The position numbers and the translations under genes were made by a program. DNA of 64,000 nucleotides from Coprococcus phoceensis (GTDB taxonomy: Bacteria; Bacillota; Clostridia; Lachnospirales; Lachnospiraceae), in the NCBI RefSeq assembly GCF_900104635.1, contig NZ_FNWC01000007.1, positions 1,835,421 to 1,899,420 on the forward strand. Reading direction: 5' to 3'. The notes below the pieces were generated by a model. That model was not told where the DNA came from. It did not search any database and worked only from the letters and a program-made list of their open reading frames with translations. Shown piece after piece: positions 32,697 through 42,571 of this stretch (position 1 is its first letter; every line of letters begins with the position of its first letter).

Positions 32697-33602
32697 TTAT
32701 GATTCTGATTTTTTTGTAACAACGCCTTTTTCTACAAGGAATACCGGGCGGTAAGACAATTTCGCCTTGCGAAGTCCCTCAGCTCCTGTATCTTCCTCGC
32801 GGTTCACATATTTGTAATTCATACATTCATGCTCTACAAATTGCTGATTGATCATTGGATACGCTCCCTGCACATCCGCAAATGCCTTCTCAATATGAAC
32901 CACAAACGTATCTTCACTGATCGGCTCTCCCATGGTAAATGCCACAATCTCTCCATTTACCCGAAGAAGTCCTCCTTTCAATTCCAGTTCTTCAAACAAA
33001 CGCAGCGAATTGAGTGTCACGCACATCTCTGCATTCTTTTCCACATCTTCCTCACATCCGCTTTCATTTCTCCACTTCAACGCCATCTGGAAACATTCTT
33101 CTACATTCTCCTTTGTGATCGGCTCATAACACCAGTCATCAAATGTCGCCTTAAATTTGTTGATATGATTTCGTTTCGCATGAAGTTTTTTGCCGGACAA
33201 TGTCGCAAGTTTTTCCGATTCATACACATAATCAGCAATATCTCTGTTGTACTCAATCTGGTACTGTCCCGGATACCACTCCTCCAGTTGTCTGAAGTTA
33301 TCCTCCGTTACATTATATAACACAAATGGCGCCTCTTTTTTTGCACTATATTCCATCAAAAATTCAAGCACCCGTTTCACATCCTCCGCGGCTCCTACCG
33401 GATAGGCAAACGCCAGACCGTGATCCTCTGATTTGAATACAATCGTATGTTCTATCTCTGCAAATGTCACTTTATAGTGTCTTGACCATAAAAATACATT
33501 GACAAATGTTCTCTCACAGCTGCGGCTCGGATATTTCCGAAAATAGGACTCTATAAGTTCGCGGTCTTCTATTTCCGGTCGTTTAAACTGAATTTCTTCC
33601 AT
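32697..33602 (-). CDS. DUF2156 protein (phosphatidylglycerol lysyltransferase C-terminal-like)
   Basis: A 301-residue soluble protein with a tandem GNAT-like fold related to the catalytic domain of MprF but lacking the membrane flippase part. Features: KRPEIEDRELIESYFRKYP near the N-terminus, GKKLHAKRNHINKFK near 147, and GAYPMINQQFVEHECMNYKY with NREEDTGAEGLRKAKLSYRP at the C-terminus, all typical of the stand-alone clostridial form. Possible roles are tRNA-dependent aminoacyl transfer or peptide modification; the substrate is unknown. It has an extended -10 promoter of its own and starts the run into the aminotransferases. Confidence 0.8.
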   Translation of the reverse strand: MEEIQFKRPEIEDRELIESYFRKYPSRSCERTFVNVFLWSRHYKVTFAEIEHTIVFKSEDHGLAFAYPVGAAEDVKRVLEFLMEYSAKKEAPFVLYNVTEDNFRQLEEWYPGQYQIEYNRDIADYVYESEKLATLSGKKLHAKRNHINKFKATFDDWCYEPITKENVEECFQMALKWRNESGCEEDVEKNAEMCVTLNSLRLFEELELKGGLLRVNGEIVAFTMGEPISEDTFVVHIEKAFADVQGAYPMINQQFVEHECMNYKYVNREEDTGAEGLRKAKLSYRPVFLVEKGVVTKKSES

Positions 33603-33642
33603 AAAATTACCCTTCTCCTTTGCTATTTTTTCATACTTTAAA

Positions 33643-33651
33643 AGTATACCA
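33643..33651 (-). promoter_or_regulatory. Extended -10 promoter before the DUF2156 gene
   Basis: Minus-strand TGGTATACT (complement of 33643-33651), about 41 bases upstream of the start codon. The -35 is not convincing. Confidence 0.5.
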
Positions 33652-33705
33652 TATTTTTCCCACTTTTTTAGTCGGACTTGAAAAAATTTACATTTCTTTT
33701 ATATA

Positions 33706-35442
33706 CTAAGAACGGAACTGCATTTTGTAAAGTGATTCATATACACCTTTTTTTGACATCAATTCTTCATGTGTTCCTTCTTCTTCAATTCCATTTTCTG
33801 TCAGCACAAGAATCCGCTTTGCATTGCGAATTGTTGACAGACGGTGTGCAATCACAAACGTCGTCCGGTCTTTTGCAAGTTCTTCTAACGACTTTTGTAC
33901 TACCTGTTCACTCTCATTGTCAAGCGCCGATGTCGCCTCATCAAAAATAAGAATCGGTGGATTCTTCAAGAACACACGGGCAATCGAAAGTCTCTGTTTC
34001 TGCCCTCCTGACAATTTCACTCCGCGCTGTCCGATATCGGTATCATATCCTTCCGGAAAACTCATGATAAATTCATGTGCATTTGCCCGCTTTGCCGCGC
34101 GAATAACTTCCTCGTCTGTCGCATTTGGATTGCCATAGCGGATATTGTCCATGATCGTTCCTGCAAACAGATACACATCCTGCTGTACAATTCCGATATT
34201 GTTTCGCAAATCCGCCAATTTTATATGCCTGATATCCATTCCATCAATCTGAATGCTTCCCTCAGACACATCATAAAATCTCGGTATCAAACTGCAAAGC
34301 GTTGTCTTGCCGACTCCTGACGGTCCCACTAATGCCATATAATCTCCCGCATCTACTTTTAACTGAATATTATTTAATACTTTCTCTGCACTTTCTTCAT
34401 AGTAGAAAGAAACGTTTTCAAATGTAATATCTCCCTTTAGATGATCTACAGCTATCGCATCCTTTTCATCTTTGATATCCGGTGCAATTGCCATAATTTC
34501 CTGAAATCGCTCAAATCCAGAATATCCATTTTGGAACATCTCTGTAAAGTTCATCAGTTTTTTTACAGGTTCTACGAAATTATTGATATACAGCAAAAAT
34601 GTAACCAAATCTGTCACGATGATCGTACCCGATGTCAAAAAGCTTACTCCAGCCAAAAGCACTGCAACAGTCACAAGCGTTGTCAATGCACTTAATCCCG
34701 AATTATATCCTGCCATATACCGGTAGCTTACTTTTTTTGCATTCACAAAATTCTTATTTCCCTGATTGAATTTCTTCATCTCAATCTCTTCGTTTGCAAA
34801 CGACTTTACCACACGGATACCGGAAAGACTGTCCTCAATCTGGCTGTTGATATCCGCGATTTTCTCGCGGTTGCGCTTAAATGCACGTTTCATCTTTCGA
34901 TTATAGTACCATGCAAACAGAGCCATCACCGGCACGAACACAAACGCAACAATTGTAAGCGGTGCATTGATATTGATCAAAATCACAAATGCACCGACCA
35001 GTTTTATGATCGAGATGACCACGTCCTCCGGCCCATGATGCAAAAGCTCCGTAATATCAAATAAATCACTCGTAATACGCGACAATAATGCCCCAACCTT
35101 CTGATTGTCATAAAAAGCAAATGTCAGTTTCTGATAATGCCCAAAGATGTCACTGCGCATATCTGCTTCCATATAAGCCCCCATAATATGCCCATAATAT
35201 GCAATAAAATAATTGCAGCCAAACTCGACGATAACGAGTCCGATCATCACCGCACCTAATACGAGAATTGTCTGCATCGCTTTATGGTGATTAAAATAAA
35301 CCACCTCATTCGTGATATAGCGCACGATCAGCGGAATCACTAACGTGATAACTGCTCCCAAAATTGCAAAAAACATATCACTGTAAAACAAAACCCGATA
35401 CGGTTTATAATATGAAAATAATTTTTTTAATTTTTCTCTCAT
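33706..35442 (-). CDS. ABC multidrug/lipid exporter, fused permease-ATPase half-transporter
   Basis: A 578-residue MsbA/LmrA-type half transporter. Six membrane helices occupy about residues 15-310. The nucleotide-binding domain has Walker A GPSGVGKTT, Q-loop IVQQDVYLF, signature LSGGQKQRL, Walker B ILIFDEATSALD and the H-loop in VIAHRLST. The start at MREKLKKLFSYY follows AAGGAGGAG; the open frame continues 36 codons upstream without a ribosome site. It works as a dimer. It is downstream of prfA, behind a terminator, so it is probably transcribed separately. The substrate cannot be inferred. Confidence 0.92.
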   Translation of the reverse strand: MREKLKKLFSYYKPYRVLFYSDMFFAILGAVITLVIPLIVRYITNEVVYFNHHKAMQTILVLGAVMIGLVIVEFGCNYFIAYYGHIMGAYMEADMRSDIFGHYQKLTFAFYDNQKVGALLSRITSDLFDITELLHHGPEDVVISIIKLVGAFVILININAPLTIVAFVFVPVMALFAWYYNRKMKRAFKRNREKIADINSQIEDSLSGIRVVKSFANEEIEMKKFNQGNKNFVNAKKVSYRYMAGYNSGLSALTTLVTVAVLLAGVSFLTSGTIIVTDLVTFLLYINNFVEPVKKLMNFTEMFQNGYSGFERFQEIMAIAPDIKDEKDAIAVDHLKGDITFENVSFYYEESAEKVLNNIQLKVDAGDYMALVGPSGVGKTTLCSLIPRFYDVSEGSIQIDGMDIRHIKLADLRNNIGIVQQDVYLFAGTIMDNIRYGNPNATDEEVIRAAKRANAHEFIMSFPEGYDTDIGQRGVKLSGGQKQRLSIARVFLKNPPILIFDEATSALDNESEQVVQKSLEELAKDRTTFVIAHRLSTIRNAKRILVLTENGIEEEGTHEELMSKKGVYESLYKMQFRS

Positions 35443-35549
35443 CAGATGTTTCTCCTCCTTCTTCTCAAATATCATACTATAGGAAGAAAAAAAGTGCAAT
35501 CCTGCTCGATATAAATGAATTCTACGAGGCAGAACAAAAATATCAATCA

Positions 35550-35596
35550 AAAAAATAGAAATCAGCTCTTCTTACATTCTTAAGCCAATTTCTATT
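35550..35596 (-). terminator. A/U-rich terminator after prfA
   Basis: Minus-strand AATAGAAAT (complement of 35588-35596) pairs with ATTTCTATT (complement of 35554-35562) across a 25-base loop, followed by a run of U. It starts 12 bases past the prfA stop. Confidence 0.55.
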
Positions 35597-35608
35597 TCTT
35601 TTTATAAT

Positions 35609-36679
35609 CTATTCATTCATATTCGCCAGTTTCGCTGCCTGGTCTGCCGCAATCAGGCTATCTATGATCTCGTCCAGATCTCCATTCATAATATTATCAA
35701 TCTTATACAACGTCAATTTGATACGGTGTTCTGTCACACGTCCCTGTGGGAAGTTGTATGTTCTGATCTTTTCAGAACGATCTCCTGTACCAATCTGGCT
35801 TCTTCTTGCTTCCGCCTCTGCTGACTGCTGTTTTTCCAACTCTAACTCATACAGCTTTGAACGAAGTAAACGGAACGCTTTTTCCTTGTTCTGTAACTGT
35901 GATTTTTCTGTCTGGCTGTAAATTACAATTCCTGTCGGGTAGTGAGTCAGACGAACCGCTGAGTCAGTTGTATTGACACACTGTCCACCATTTCCGGACG
36001 CACGCATAACATCGATACGGATATCTTTTTCATCAATGACAACATCCACTTCTTCCGCCTCCGGCATGACTGCCACAGTGATTGTAGAAGTGTGGATACG
36101 TCCGCCGGATTCTGTCTCCGGAACACGCTGCACACGATGTACACCACTTTCATATTTCATTCGTGAATATACACCTTGACCACTTACCATAAATACAACT
36201 TCTTTGAATCCTCCGATCCCATTTTCACTAAATGAAATCATCTCGGTCTTCCAATGCCTGCTCTCCGCATAATGCACATACATACGGTACACTTCTGCCG
36301 CAAACAATGCAGATTCATCTCCACCTGCACCCGCGCGGATCTCGACCATAATGTTCTTATCATCGTTCGGGTCTTTTGGAAGAAGTAAAATCTTCAATTC
36401 ATGCTCCAGCTCTTCCACACGCTTTTTAGAAGAAGAAAGCTCCTCTTTTGCAAGCTCGCGCATCTCTTCGTCAGACTCCATCTCCAACATCTCTTCACTG
36501 TCTGTGATTGCCTGCTTCGCACTCTTATATTCATTGTATGCTTCTACAATCGGAGCAAGATCTGATTGCTCTTTCATCAATTTTCTGAAACGATTCTGAT
36601 CGTTTGCCACATCCGGTTCCTGCAGTTCACTCATAAGCTCTTCAAAACGAATAAGCAAATCATCTAATTTATCAAACAT
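35609..36679 (-). CDS. prfA: Peptide chain release factor 1
   Basis: Recognises UAA and UAG and triggers peptide release. 356 residues from the second ATG (MFDKLDDLL), seven bases after GGAGG; the first ATG abuts the ribosome site. The stop-recognition tripeptide PET lies in RVPETESGG, as expected for RF1 rather than RF2, and the catalytic GGQ is in GNGGQCVN. It forms a cluster with prmC, which methylates the GGQ glutamine, as in many Clostridia. Confidence 0.96.
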   Translation of the reverse strand: MFDKLDDLLIRFEELMSELQEPDVANDQNRFRKLMKEQSDLAPIVEAYNEYKSAKQAITDSEEMLEMESDEEMRELAKEELSSSKKRVEELEHELKILLLPKDPNDDKNIMVEIRAGAGGDESALFAAEVYRMYVHYAESRHWKTEMISFSENGIGGFKEVVFMVSGQGVYSRMKYESGVHRVQRVPETESGGRIHTSTITVAVMPEAEEVDVVIDEKDIRIDVMRASGNGGQCVNTTDSAVRLTHYPTGIVIYSQTEKSQLQNKEKAFRLLRSKLYELELEKQQSAEAEARRSQIGTGDRSEKIRTYNFPQGRVTEHRIKLTLYKIDNIMNGDLDEIIDSLIAADQAAKLANMNE

Positions 36680-36703
36680 GTCCATTCCTCCATATTCTCA
36701 TCC

Positions 36704-36718
36704 GCCCGCATGGCGGGC
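36704..36718 (-). other. Short GC-rich hairpin between prmC and prfA
   Basis: GCCCGC (36704-36709) and GCGGGC (36713-36718) form a perfect 6-bp stem with a 3-base loop, 25 bases before the prfA start. It has no U-tract, so it may tune stability or translation rather than terminate. Confidence 0.4.
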
Positions 36719-36734
36719 AACATTTTCTTCTATA

Positions 36735-37598
36735 CTATATACCTTTTTCTATGTGTTCACCTTCTGCAATATTGTACACGCCAAAGACAACCCGGTCAAG
36801 TCCTGCGAGGTCCTTTTTCACCATCACATCCTCAAATCCGGCTTTTTCCATCAGACATTTTACATCCTGCCCCTGATCATGTCCAATCTCAAAATACAAC
36901 ATTCCACCTTTTTTCAGATACATCGGACTTTGTTCTATCAATTTTCTATAAAAATAAAGTCCATCCTCTTTTCCGTCAAGAGCAAGAATCGGATCGTGGC
37001 ATCTCACCTCTTCTTTTAATTCTTCAATCACCGCTGTTCTGATATATGGTGGATTTGACACAATCACATCATACTTATCCACAATATTTTCAAATAAATC
37101 GCTTTTTATCAACAGTGGTTCCACCTGATGTTTCTCGGCATTTTTTTTTGCTGTCTTCAGAGCTTCGTCTGAAATATCTGCTCCCACTCCCTGCGCGATC
37201 TTTCCTAATTTCATCAGACTGATCAGTATACAACCGGAACCGGTACACATATCCAGCACTTTCATCTGTGGCTGAACATAAGACAGCACACATTCCACCA
37301 ACGTCTCCGTGTCTTGCCTTGGAACAAGGACATGTTCATTGACCGCAAATTCCAATCCCATAAATTCCTGAACACCTGTGATATGCTGAAGTGGAATATG
37401 CTGCGCCCTCTGCTCCAGATAGGCTTTATATAAAGAGCCCTGCTCATCCGTGATCTTCTCATCCGGCTTCAAAAAATATGCTGTTCTGTCAAGCCCTGTG
37501 ACAAATTCAAGCAGATACCATGCATCAACAGAACACTCTTCAATCCCAGCTGCGTTTAATCGCTCCCGGCCATATTCATACGCTTCTTTCAATGTCAT
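36735..37598 (-). CDS. prmC: Release factor glutamine methyltransferase
   Basis: Methylates the GGQ glutamine of RF1 and RF2 with S-adenosylmethionine. 287 residues: a helical N-terminal domain with the substrate-contact segment VPRQDTETLVE, a Rossmann SAM domain with VLDMCTGSGCI near 114, and the active-site NPPYI near 181. Its ATG overlaps the stop of the DUF1385 gene (4-base overlap), so translation is coupled. prfA, its substrate gene, is the next gene downstream. Confidence 0.94.
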   Translation of the reverse strand: MTLKEAYEYGRERLNAAGIEECSVDAWYLLEFVTGLDRTAYFLKPDEKITDEQGSLYKAYLEQRAQHIPLQHITGVQEFMGLEFAVNEHVLVPRQDTETLVECVLSYVQPQMKVLDMCTGSGCILISLMKLGKIAQGVGADISDEALKTAKKNAEKHQVEPLLIKSDLFENIVDKYDVIVSNPPYIRTAVIEELKEEVRCHDPILALDGKEDGLYFYRKLIEQSPMYLKKGGMLYFEIGHDQGQDVKCLMEKAGFEDVMVKKDLAGLDRVVFGVYNIAEGEHIEKGI

Positions 37599-38527
37599 CT
37601 TACATCCGCTCCAAAATTTTCTCTCAGATATTCTTTCCAGTCAAATACTTCCTCCACTGCCTTGATTGCCACTTCGATCATATCGTCTTCCGGCTCTTTT
37701 GTCGTCAGATTCTGAAGCGCCAGTCCCGGTTTACTCAAAAGCTCTACGACTGGATTGTCGCTGTTTCCCGCCAAACGAATCATCTCATAAGAAATTCCTG
37801 CAATCAGTGGAATCAGCGCAATACGGAGCACAACTCTTAGCACCGGAGATTCTACGGTAATAAAAAAACATACAATGATGCTGACAAACAACACAAAAAA
37901 CAGAAAGCTTGTTCCACAACGTTTGTGCTGCTTCGAACTTTTTCTTACATTCTCCACATTCAACTCTAATCCGTGCTCAATGCAATTGATACATTTATGC
38001 TCTGCACCGTGGTACATAAAAACCCTCTGTATATCCTTCATCCGAGAAATGAGCAAGATATAGCCGATAAAAATAGCAATTCTGATCAAACCTTCTATGA
38101 CAGACTTTATAAATCTGGAGGAAATAACTTTGTCAAACAAACCGGAAATAAAATATGGCAGCACCATAAATATTCCCATCGCCAGCACAATCGAAACTGC
38201 CACGGTAATTCCCATAAGCACATTTTCCTTTTTCTCCTGTTTCTTTGCTTCTTCCTCCGTCAAGACACGTGACGTCTCCTCCTCTTCATAAAAGCTGGCT
38301 GAATAAGTAAGCGTCTTCATACCTAATACCATGGAATCTATAAAATTAAAAATTCCTCTGATAAACGGAATCTTAGTGAGCTTTTCCCACTTTATAAAAC
38401 TCCTATATTCGTCTTTTTTGACTTCAATCTCTTTGTCAGGCTTTCGCACTGCAACCGCATAGTCCTTGCCGTTTTTCATCATAATTCCTTCGAGTACAGC
38501 CTGACCGCCTATGTTTGATGATTTCAT
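37595..38527 (-). CDS. DUF1385 family membrane protein
   Basis: A 310-residue DUF1385 protein of unknown function. Hallmarks: the N-terminal SSNIGGQAVLEGIMMKNGK with a basic stretch, three or four central membrane helices, and the conserved YHGAEHKCINCIE near 180 and KRCGTSFLFFV near 205, whose His and Cys residues look like a metal site. The start at MKSSNIGG follows AGGCAGGA. The gene stands between rpmE and prmC, a constant arrangement in Clostridia, suggesting a link to translation or metal supply; no function is assigned. Confidence 0.88.
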   Translation of the reverse strand: MKSSNIGGQAVLEGIMMKNGKDYAVAVRKPDKEIEVKKDEYRSFIKWEKLTKIPFIRGIFNFIDSMVLGMKTLTYSASFYEEEETSRVLTEEEAKKQEKKENVLMGITVAVSIVLAMGIFMVLPYFISGLFDKVISSRFIKSVIEGLIRIAIFIGYILLISRMKDIQRVFMYHGAEHKCINCIEHGLELNVENVRKSSKQHKRCGTSFLFFVLFVSIIVCFFITVESPVLRVVLRIALIPLIAGISYEMIRLAGNSDNPVVELLSKPGLALQNLTTKEPEDDMIEVAIKAVEEVFDWKEYLRENFGADVR

Positions 38528-38556
38528 AGTTCCTGCCTTTCCATAAAGAAACAAAA

Positions 38557-38582
38557 GGGTTGAGATGCATTGACCTCAACCC
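38557..38582 (-). terminator. Terminator after rpmE
   Basis: GGGTTGAG and CTCAACCC (38557-38564 with 38575-38582) form an 8-bp stem followed on the minus strand by TTTTG. It probably ends most rpmE transcripts while letting some continue into DUF1385-prmC-prfA. Confidence 0.75.
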
Positions 38583-38598
38583 GTTCATTTGGATTCTC

Positions 38599-38802
38599 TT
38601 ATTCCTGAATTCCGTATTTTTTGTTAAACTTATCAACACGACCACGAGCCTGAGCAGCTTTTTGTTGTCCTGTGTAGAATGGATGACATTTTGAACAAAT
38701 TTCTACGTGGATATCTTCTTTTGTAGATCCTGTTACAAATGTGTTCCCACAGTTACATGTTACTGTTGCTTGATGGTATTCTGGATGTATTCCTTCTCTC
38801 AT
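38599..38802 (-). CDS. rpmE: 50S ribosomal protein L31 (zinc-binding type)
   Basis: 67-residue large-subunit protein. [11 protein letters not shown] is the standard opening. The zinc ligands are present (CNCG near 16, CSKCHP near 36), marking the C+ form, and [18 protein letters not shown] is the usual C-terminus. AGAGGTG precedes the ATG. It has its own promoter and a leader hairpin, and is followed by a terminator. Confidence 0.97.
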   Translation of the reverse strand: MREGIHPEYHQATVTCNCGNTFVTGSTKEDIHVEICSKCHPFYTGQQKAAQARGRVDKFNKKYGIQE

Positions 38803-38837
38803 GATTTTCACCTCTTTAATAATTTTATTTGTGCGTA

Positions 38838-38873
38838 GGCCATCGTCTGTCAAGTACATCTCAAACGATGCCC
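38838..38873 (-). promoter_or_regulatory. Leader hairpin of rpmE (candidate L31 autoregulatory leader)
   Basis: Minus strand: GGGCATCGTTTG (complement of 38862-38873) pairs with CAGACGATGGCC (complement of 38838-38849), 12 positions with one mismatch and one wobble, around a 12-base loop. It lies in the 5' UTR about 36 bases before the start. Leaders upstream of rpmE are described in several phyla as binding L31; whether this one belongs is a guess. Confidence 0.5.
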
Positions 38874-38905
38874 GCGATGATTTCTACTTTCTAAACAGCT
38901 TTGTC

Positions 38906-38934
38906 ATTGTACCACAGATGCCAGTTCTTTGCAA
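38906..38934 (-). promoter_or_regulatory. Promoter of rpmE
   Basis: Minus-strand TTGCAA (complement of 38929-38934), a 17-base spacer and TACAAT (complement of 38906-38911), giving a leader of about 100 bases. Confidence 0.7.
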
Positions 38935-38951
38935 GTTTTTCTATAAATTTT

Positions 38952-40277
38952 TTATAAAAACTTCGTCTTTTTTACCATTTGAACAAATTCTTCGTTGTTC
39001 TTTGTACGTGCAAACATGTTCAAAATGTTGTCTACTGCCTCATCCGGCTTCATTCCATTCAACGCTTTTCGCATTGTATAAACCGCCTCCTGCTCCTCCG
39101 AAGACAGCAGAAGATCCTCACGTCTTGTCCCTGATTTTGGAATATCAATCGCAGGGAATACTCGTTTTTCCTGTAATTTACGATCTAATACAAGTTCCAT
39201 GTTACCGGTTCCTTTAAATTCTTCATAGATGACATCATCCATCTTACTTCCGGTATCTACAAGCGCTGTGGCAAGAATGGTAAGGCTTCCGCCTTCTCTC
39301 ATATTTCTCGCCGCACCAAAGATTCGTTTTGGCATATGAAGCGCAGCCGGATCAAGACCTCCCGACAATGTTCTTCCACTCGGTGGAACAGTAAGGTTAT
39401 ATGCCCTTGCAAGTCTTGTAATACTGTCTAACAGAATCATGACATCTTTTTTATGCTCTACCAGGCGTTTTGCACGCTCGATCACCATCTCTGATACACG
39501 TCTGTGATGTTCCGGCAGCTCGTCAAATGTAGAATAGATCACTTCTACATTCTCTCCTGTGATTGCTTCTTTTATGTCTGTTACTTCTTCCGGACGCTCA
39601 TCAATCAGAAGAATCAGCAAATGCATCTCCGGATTATTTTTCAAAACAGACTGTGCCACCTGCTTTAACAGCGTTGTCTTACCCGCTTTCGGCGGAGACA
39701 CGATCATACCACGTTGTCCTTTTCCTATTGGCGACAACAGGTCTACAATCCTCATCGCCGTACTGCTCTGTCCGTTCTCAAGACGCAGTCTTTCATTCGG
39801 GAAAATCGGTGTCATATCTTCAAAATTCGCTCTTTTTGTCGCCTCACTCGGAGAAACTCCATTAATCTTTGTAAGATACAAAAGGGCGCTGAATTTTTCT
39901 GCCTGTGTCTTAATCCTTGTATTTCCGGAGATAATATCTCCAGTCTTCAAGCCAAATCTGCGGATTTGAGACGGGGAAACATACACATCATTCTCTCCCG
40001 GAAGATAATTATCGCTTCGAATAAATCCATATCCATCCGGGAGTACCTCTATAATTCCGTGCGCCACCATGCCGCTGTCAAGCTGCTCAATATCTGCCAC
40101 ACCGGCTTTTTCATTCTTAATCTCCTCTTTTACTTCTTTTGCTTTATCTTTTTCGTCCTGTTCCAGCATCAGTTCTATCAGCTCTGATTTCTTCATAGTG
40201 CTGACACCTTTTAATTTTCTTGCTTTCGCAATATCTCTTAATGCTGCTAGTGACAGAGATTCATACTTTTCTCTCAT
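38952..40277 (-). CDS. rho: Transcription termination factor Rho
   Basis: Hexameric RNA helicase that ends transcription, 441 residues. N-terminal SAP-like helices ([19 protein letters not shown]), a charged linker, the cold-shock RNA-binding domain with [20 protein letters not shown] near 94-113, Walker A PPKAGKTT near 195, the DERPEEV segment, and the R-loop/Q-loop region near [14 protein letters not shown]. It is monocistronic by the look of the flanks, although rpmE follows at 150 bases. Confidence 0.97.
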   Translation of the reverse strand: MREKYESLSLAALRDIAKARKLKGVSTMKKSELIELMLEQDEKDKAKEVKEEIKNEKAGVADIEQLDSGMVAHGIIEVLPDGYGFIRSDNYLPGENDVYVSPSQIRRFGLKTGDIISGNTRIKTQAEKFSALLYLTKINGVSPSEATKRANFEDMTPIFPNERLRLENGQSSTAMRIVDLLSPIGKGQRGMIVSPPKAGKTTLLKQVAQSVLKNNPEMHLLILLIDERPEEVTDIKEAITGENVEVIYSTFDELPEHHRRVSEMVIERAKRLVEHKKDVMILLDSITRLARAYNLTVPPSGRTLSGGLDPAALHMPKRIFGAARNMREGGSLTILATALVDTGSKMDDVIYEEFKGTGNMELVLDRKLQEKRVFPAIDIPKSGTRREDLLLSSEEQEAVYTMRKALNGMKPDEAVDNILNMFARTKNNEEFVQMVKKTKFL

Positions 40278-40357
40278 ACTTACATCCTTTCTCTATTCAA
40301 ATACCATACTGTGGGATTTCACTGTCTGAATTGACTACATTGAATTTTCTGATTCCT

Positions 40358-40363
40358 ATTATA
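40358..40363 (-). promoter_or_regulatory. -10 box for rho
   Basis: Minus-strand TATAAT (complement of 40358-40363), preceded directly by TG; the -35 is weak (TTTATC at 17 bases). The start codon is about 80 bases downstream. Confidence 0.45.
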
Positions 40364-40404
40364 CACTACTTTTCTCAGAAGATAAAGTATTTTTTTCATC
40401 TCAG

Positions 40405-40433
40405 TTGATTTGAGTTCCGCACAATGGTATGAT
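40405..40433 (+). promoter_or_regulatory. Promoter of the malic enzyme gene
   Basis: TTGATT (40405-40410), 17 bases, TATGAT (40428-40433), 46 bases before the start codon. Confidence 0.5.
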
Positions 40434-40478
40434 AATGTACGAAACAAAAACTAAAATGTAATAAAAGGGTGTGGAAAA

Positions 40479-41627
40479 ATGACAACAAACGAAAAAGCCT
40501 TACAAATGCACGAACAGTGGAACGGTAAACTAGAGACAACCGCCAAGGCGCATGTAAACTCCAGAGAAGATCTTGCAATCGCATATACACCTGGCGTTGC
40601 CGAGCCATGTAAAGTCATCGCAAAAGAACAAGAGGCAGTCTATAAATATACTATGAAAGCTAATACTGTAGCCGTTATCTCTGACGGAAGTGCAGTTCTC
40701 GGTCTCGGAAATATCGGGGCATATGCAGCGCTTCCTGTCATGGAAGGAAAAGCAGTTCTTTTCAAAGAGTTCGGTCAGATCAATGCAGTTCCAATCTGTC
40801 TTGACACACAGGATACAGAAGAGATCATCAAAACTATCGTAAATATTGCCCCGGCATTTGGAGGAATCAATTTGGAAGATATTTCTGCTCCACGTTGTTT
40901 TGAAATTGAAGAACGATTAAAAGAATTGTTGGATATTCCGGTATTTCACGACGACCAGCACGGAACTGCCATTGTAGTGCTCGCCGGAATCATCAACGCA
41001 TTAAAAGTGACAGGAAAGCAAAAAGACTCATGCAAAGTAATCGTAAACGGTGCCGGTTCCGCTGGAATTGCCATCACAAAACTACTTTTGACTTATGGCT
41101 TTTCTCACATTACTATGTGTGATATCAATGGAATTCTTTCCAAAAATTCGCCGAATTTAAACTACATGCAGAAATACATGACCGAAGTGACCAATTTGGA
41201 AGAAAAAGAAGGAACACTTGCCGATGCTCTCTGTGGCGCAGATATTTTCATCGGTGTCTCCGCGCCAAACATCGTGACGGAAGATATGGTTGCTTCCATG
41301 AATAAGGATGCCATCCTTTTTGCCATGGCAAATCCTGTCCCTGAGATCATGCCTGACCTTGCAAAAAAGGCTGGTGCAAAGGTTGTCGGAACAGGACGCT
41401 CTGATTTTCCAAATCAGGTAAACAATGTCGTTGCTTTTCCTGGAATCTTCCGCGGCGCTTTGGAAGGACGCGCCACACAGATTACAGAAGAGATGAAACT
41501 TGCGGCTGCCCATGCCATCGCCGGACTTGTAGCTGAGGAAGATTTAAGCGATACCAATATTCTTCCGGAAGCGTTTGATCCACGCGTTGCAGATGCAGTA
41601 AGCGCTGCAGTAAAGGCTTTGATCTAA
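40479..41627 (+). CDS. Malic enzyme, NAD(P)-dependent, short bacterial form
   Basis: Decarboxylates malate to pyruvate while reducing NAD(P). 382 residues, the short form without the phosphotransacetylase tail. Features: YTPGVAEPCKVI near 35, SDGSAVLGLGNIGAYAALPV near 69, the metal-binding FHDDQHGTAIV near 154 and the nucleotide fold VNGAGSAGIAI near 188. Cofactor preference is uncertain. Its stop overlaps the ATG of the radical SAM gene by one base. Confidence 0.94.
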   Translation: MTTNEKALQMHEQWNGKLETTAKAHVNSREDLAIAYTPGVAEPCKVIAKEQEAVYKYTMKANTVAVISDGSAVLGLGNIGAYAALPVMEGKAVLFKEFGQINAVPICLDTQDTEEIIKTIVNIAPAFGGINLEDISAPRCFEIEERLKELLDIPVFHDDQHGTAIVVLAGIINALKVTGKQKDSCKVIVNGAGSAGIAITKLLLTYGFSHITMCDINGILSKNSPNLNYMQKYMTEVTNLEEKEGTLADALCGADIFIGVSAPNIVTEDMVASMNKDAILFAMANPVPEIMPDLAKKAGAKVVGTGRSDFPNQVNNVVAFPGIFRGALEGRATQITEEMKLAAAHAIAGLVAEEDLSDTNILPEAFDPRVADAVSAAVKALI

Positions 41628-42559
41628 TGGAGCGCTGGGGTGACAAGCGATATTATTCGCTTGACTATTATGTCAAACAGACCTTTCACGAAAAGCTTTA
41701 TAAAATTGCACTGGATGGAGGTATGACTTGCCCGAATCGGGATGGAACACTCGGAAACACCGGCTGTATTTTTTGCAGCGCCGGAGGATCCGGGGACTTT
41801 GCCGGTGATCGGAACGTCTCCATTAAAGAACAAATTTCAGACGGAAAAAGCCTTGTCCAGCGCAAACACACCGGCTCTTCCTATATTGCCTATTTTCAGG
41901 CATATACGAATACCTATGCCCCCGTCTCCTACTTGGAACAGATTTTTATGGAGGCACTTCAGGAACCGGATGTAAAAGTCCTGTCCATTGCAACAAGACC
42001 GGACTGCCTGTCGGACGATATTTTAGATTTGCTGAATCGTCTGAATCAGATCAAACCGGTCTGGATTGAGCTTGGACTACAGACAATACACGAAAAAAGC
42101 GCCGAGTTTATCCGACGAGGATATCCTCTTTCTATGTTTGAGCGGGCAGTCACTCAATTGCATCATATCGGAATTCCGGTCATCGTTCATACCATCTTGT
42201 GTCTCCCCAATGAGACTAAACAGATGATGCTTGATACGATTTCTTATCTCAACAGGCTTCCGATTCAAGGCATAAAATTACAACTGTTGCACATTTTAAA
42301 ACATACAGACCTTGCCAAGTCCTATGAGCAGTCTCCATTTTGGCTTCCTTCTTTGGAGGAATATCTGGAATTACTTGGGGTTCTGATCTCCCACCTTCGT
42401 CCGGATATTGTAGTCCACCGACTCACAGGAGACGGTCCAAAGAATTTACTGATCGCGCCCAAATGGACTGCGAACAAGCGTCTTGTGCTGAACAGTATTC
42501 AAAAATATTTTAAGGATACTGATATTTGGCAGGGGAAAGATTATCTTTCTCATGCTTAG
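41627..42559 (+). CDS. Radical SAM protein, TIGR01212/YhcC family
   Basis: A 310-residue radical S-adenosylmethionine protein. The 4Fe-4S ligands are the three Cys in CPNRDGTLGNTGCIFC (C-x11-C-x2-C near 33-48), the spacing of the YhcC group and not the usual CxxxCxxC. RYYSLDYYVKQTFHEKLYKI opens the protein, and WIELGLQTIHEKSAEFIRRG lies mid-barrel. It starts within the stop of the malic enzyme (TAATG). The substrate is not established with certainty; related Elp3-like proteins modify tRNA. DUF4364 follows 12 bases on. Confidence 0.88.
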   Translation: MERWGDKRYYSLDYYVKQTFHEKLYKIALDGGMTCPNRDGTLGNTGCIFCSAGGSGDFAGDRNVSIKEQISDGKSLVQRKHTGSSYIAYFQAYTNTYAPVSYLEQIFMEALQEPDVKVLSIATRPDCLSDDILDLLNRLNQIKPVWIELGLQTIHEKSAEFIRRGYPLSMFERAVTQLHHIGIPVIVHTILCLPNETKQMMLDTISYLNRLPIQGIKLQLLHILKHTDLAKSYEQSPFWLPSLEEYLELLGVLISHLRPDIVVHRLTGDGPKNLLIAPKWTANKRLVLNSIQKYFKDTDIWQGKDYLSHA

Positions 42560-42571
42560 AAAGGAGCAGTT

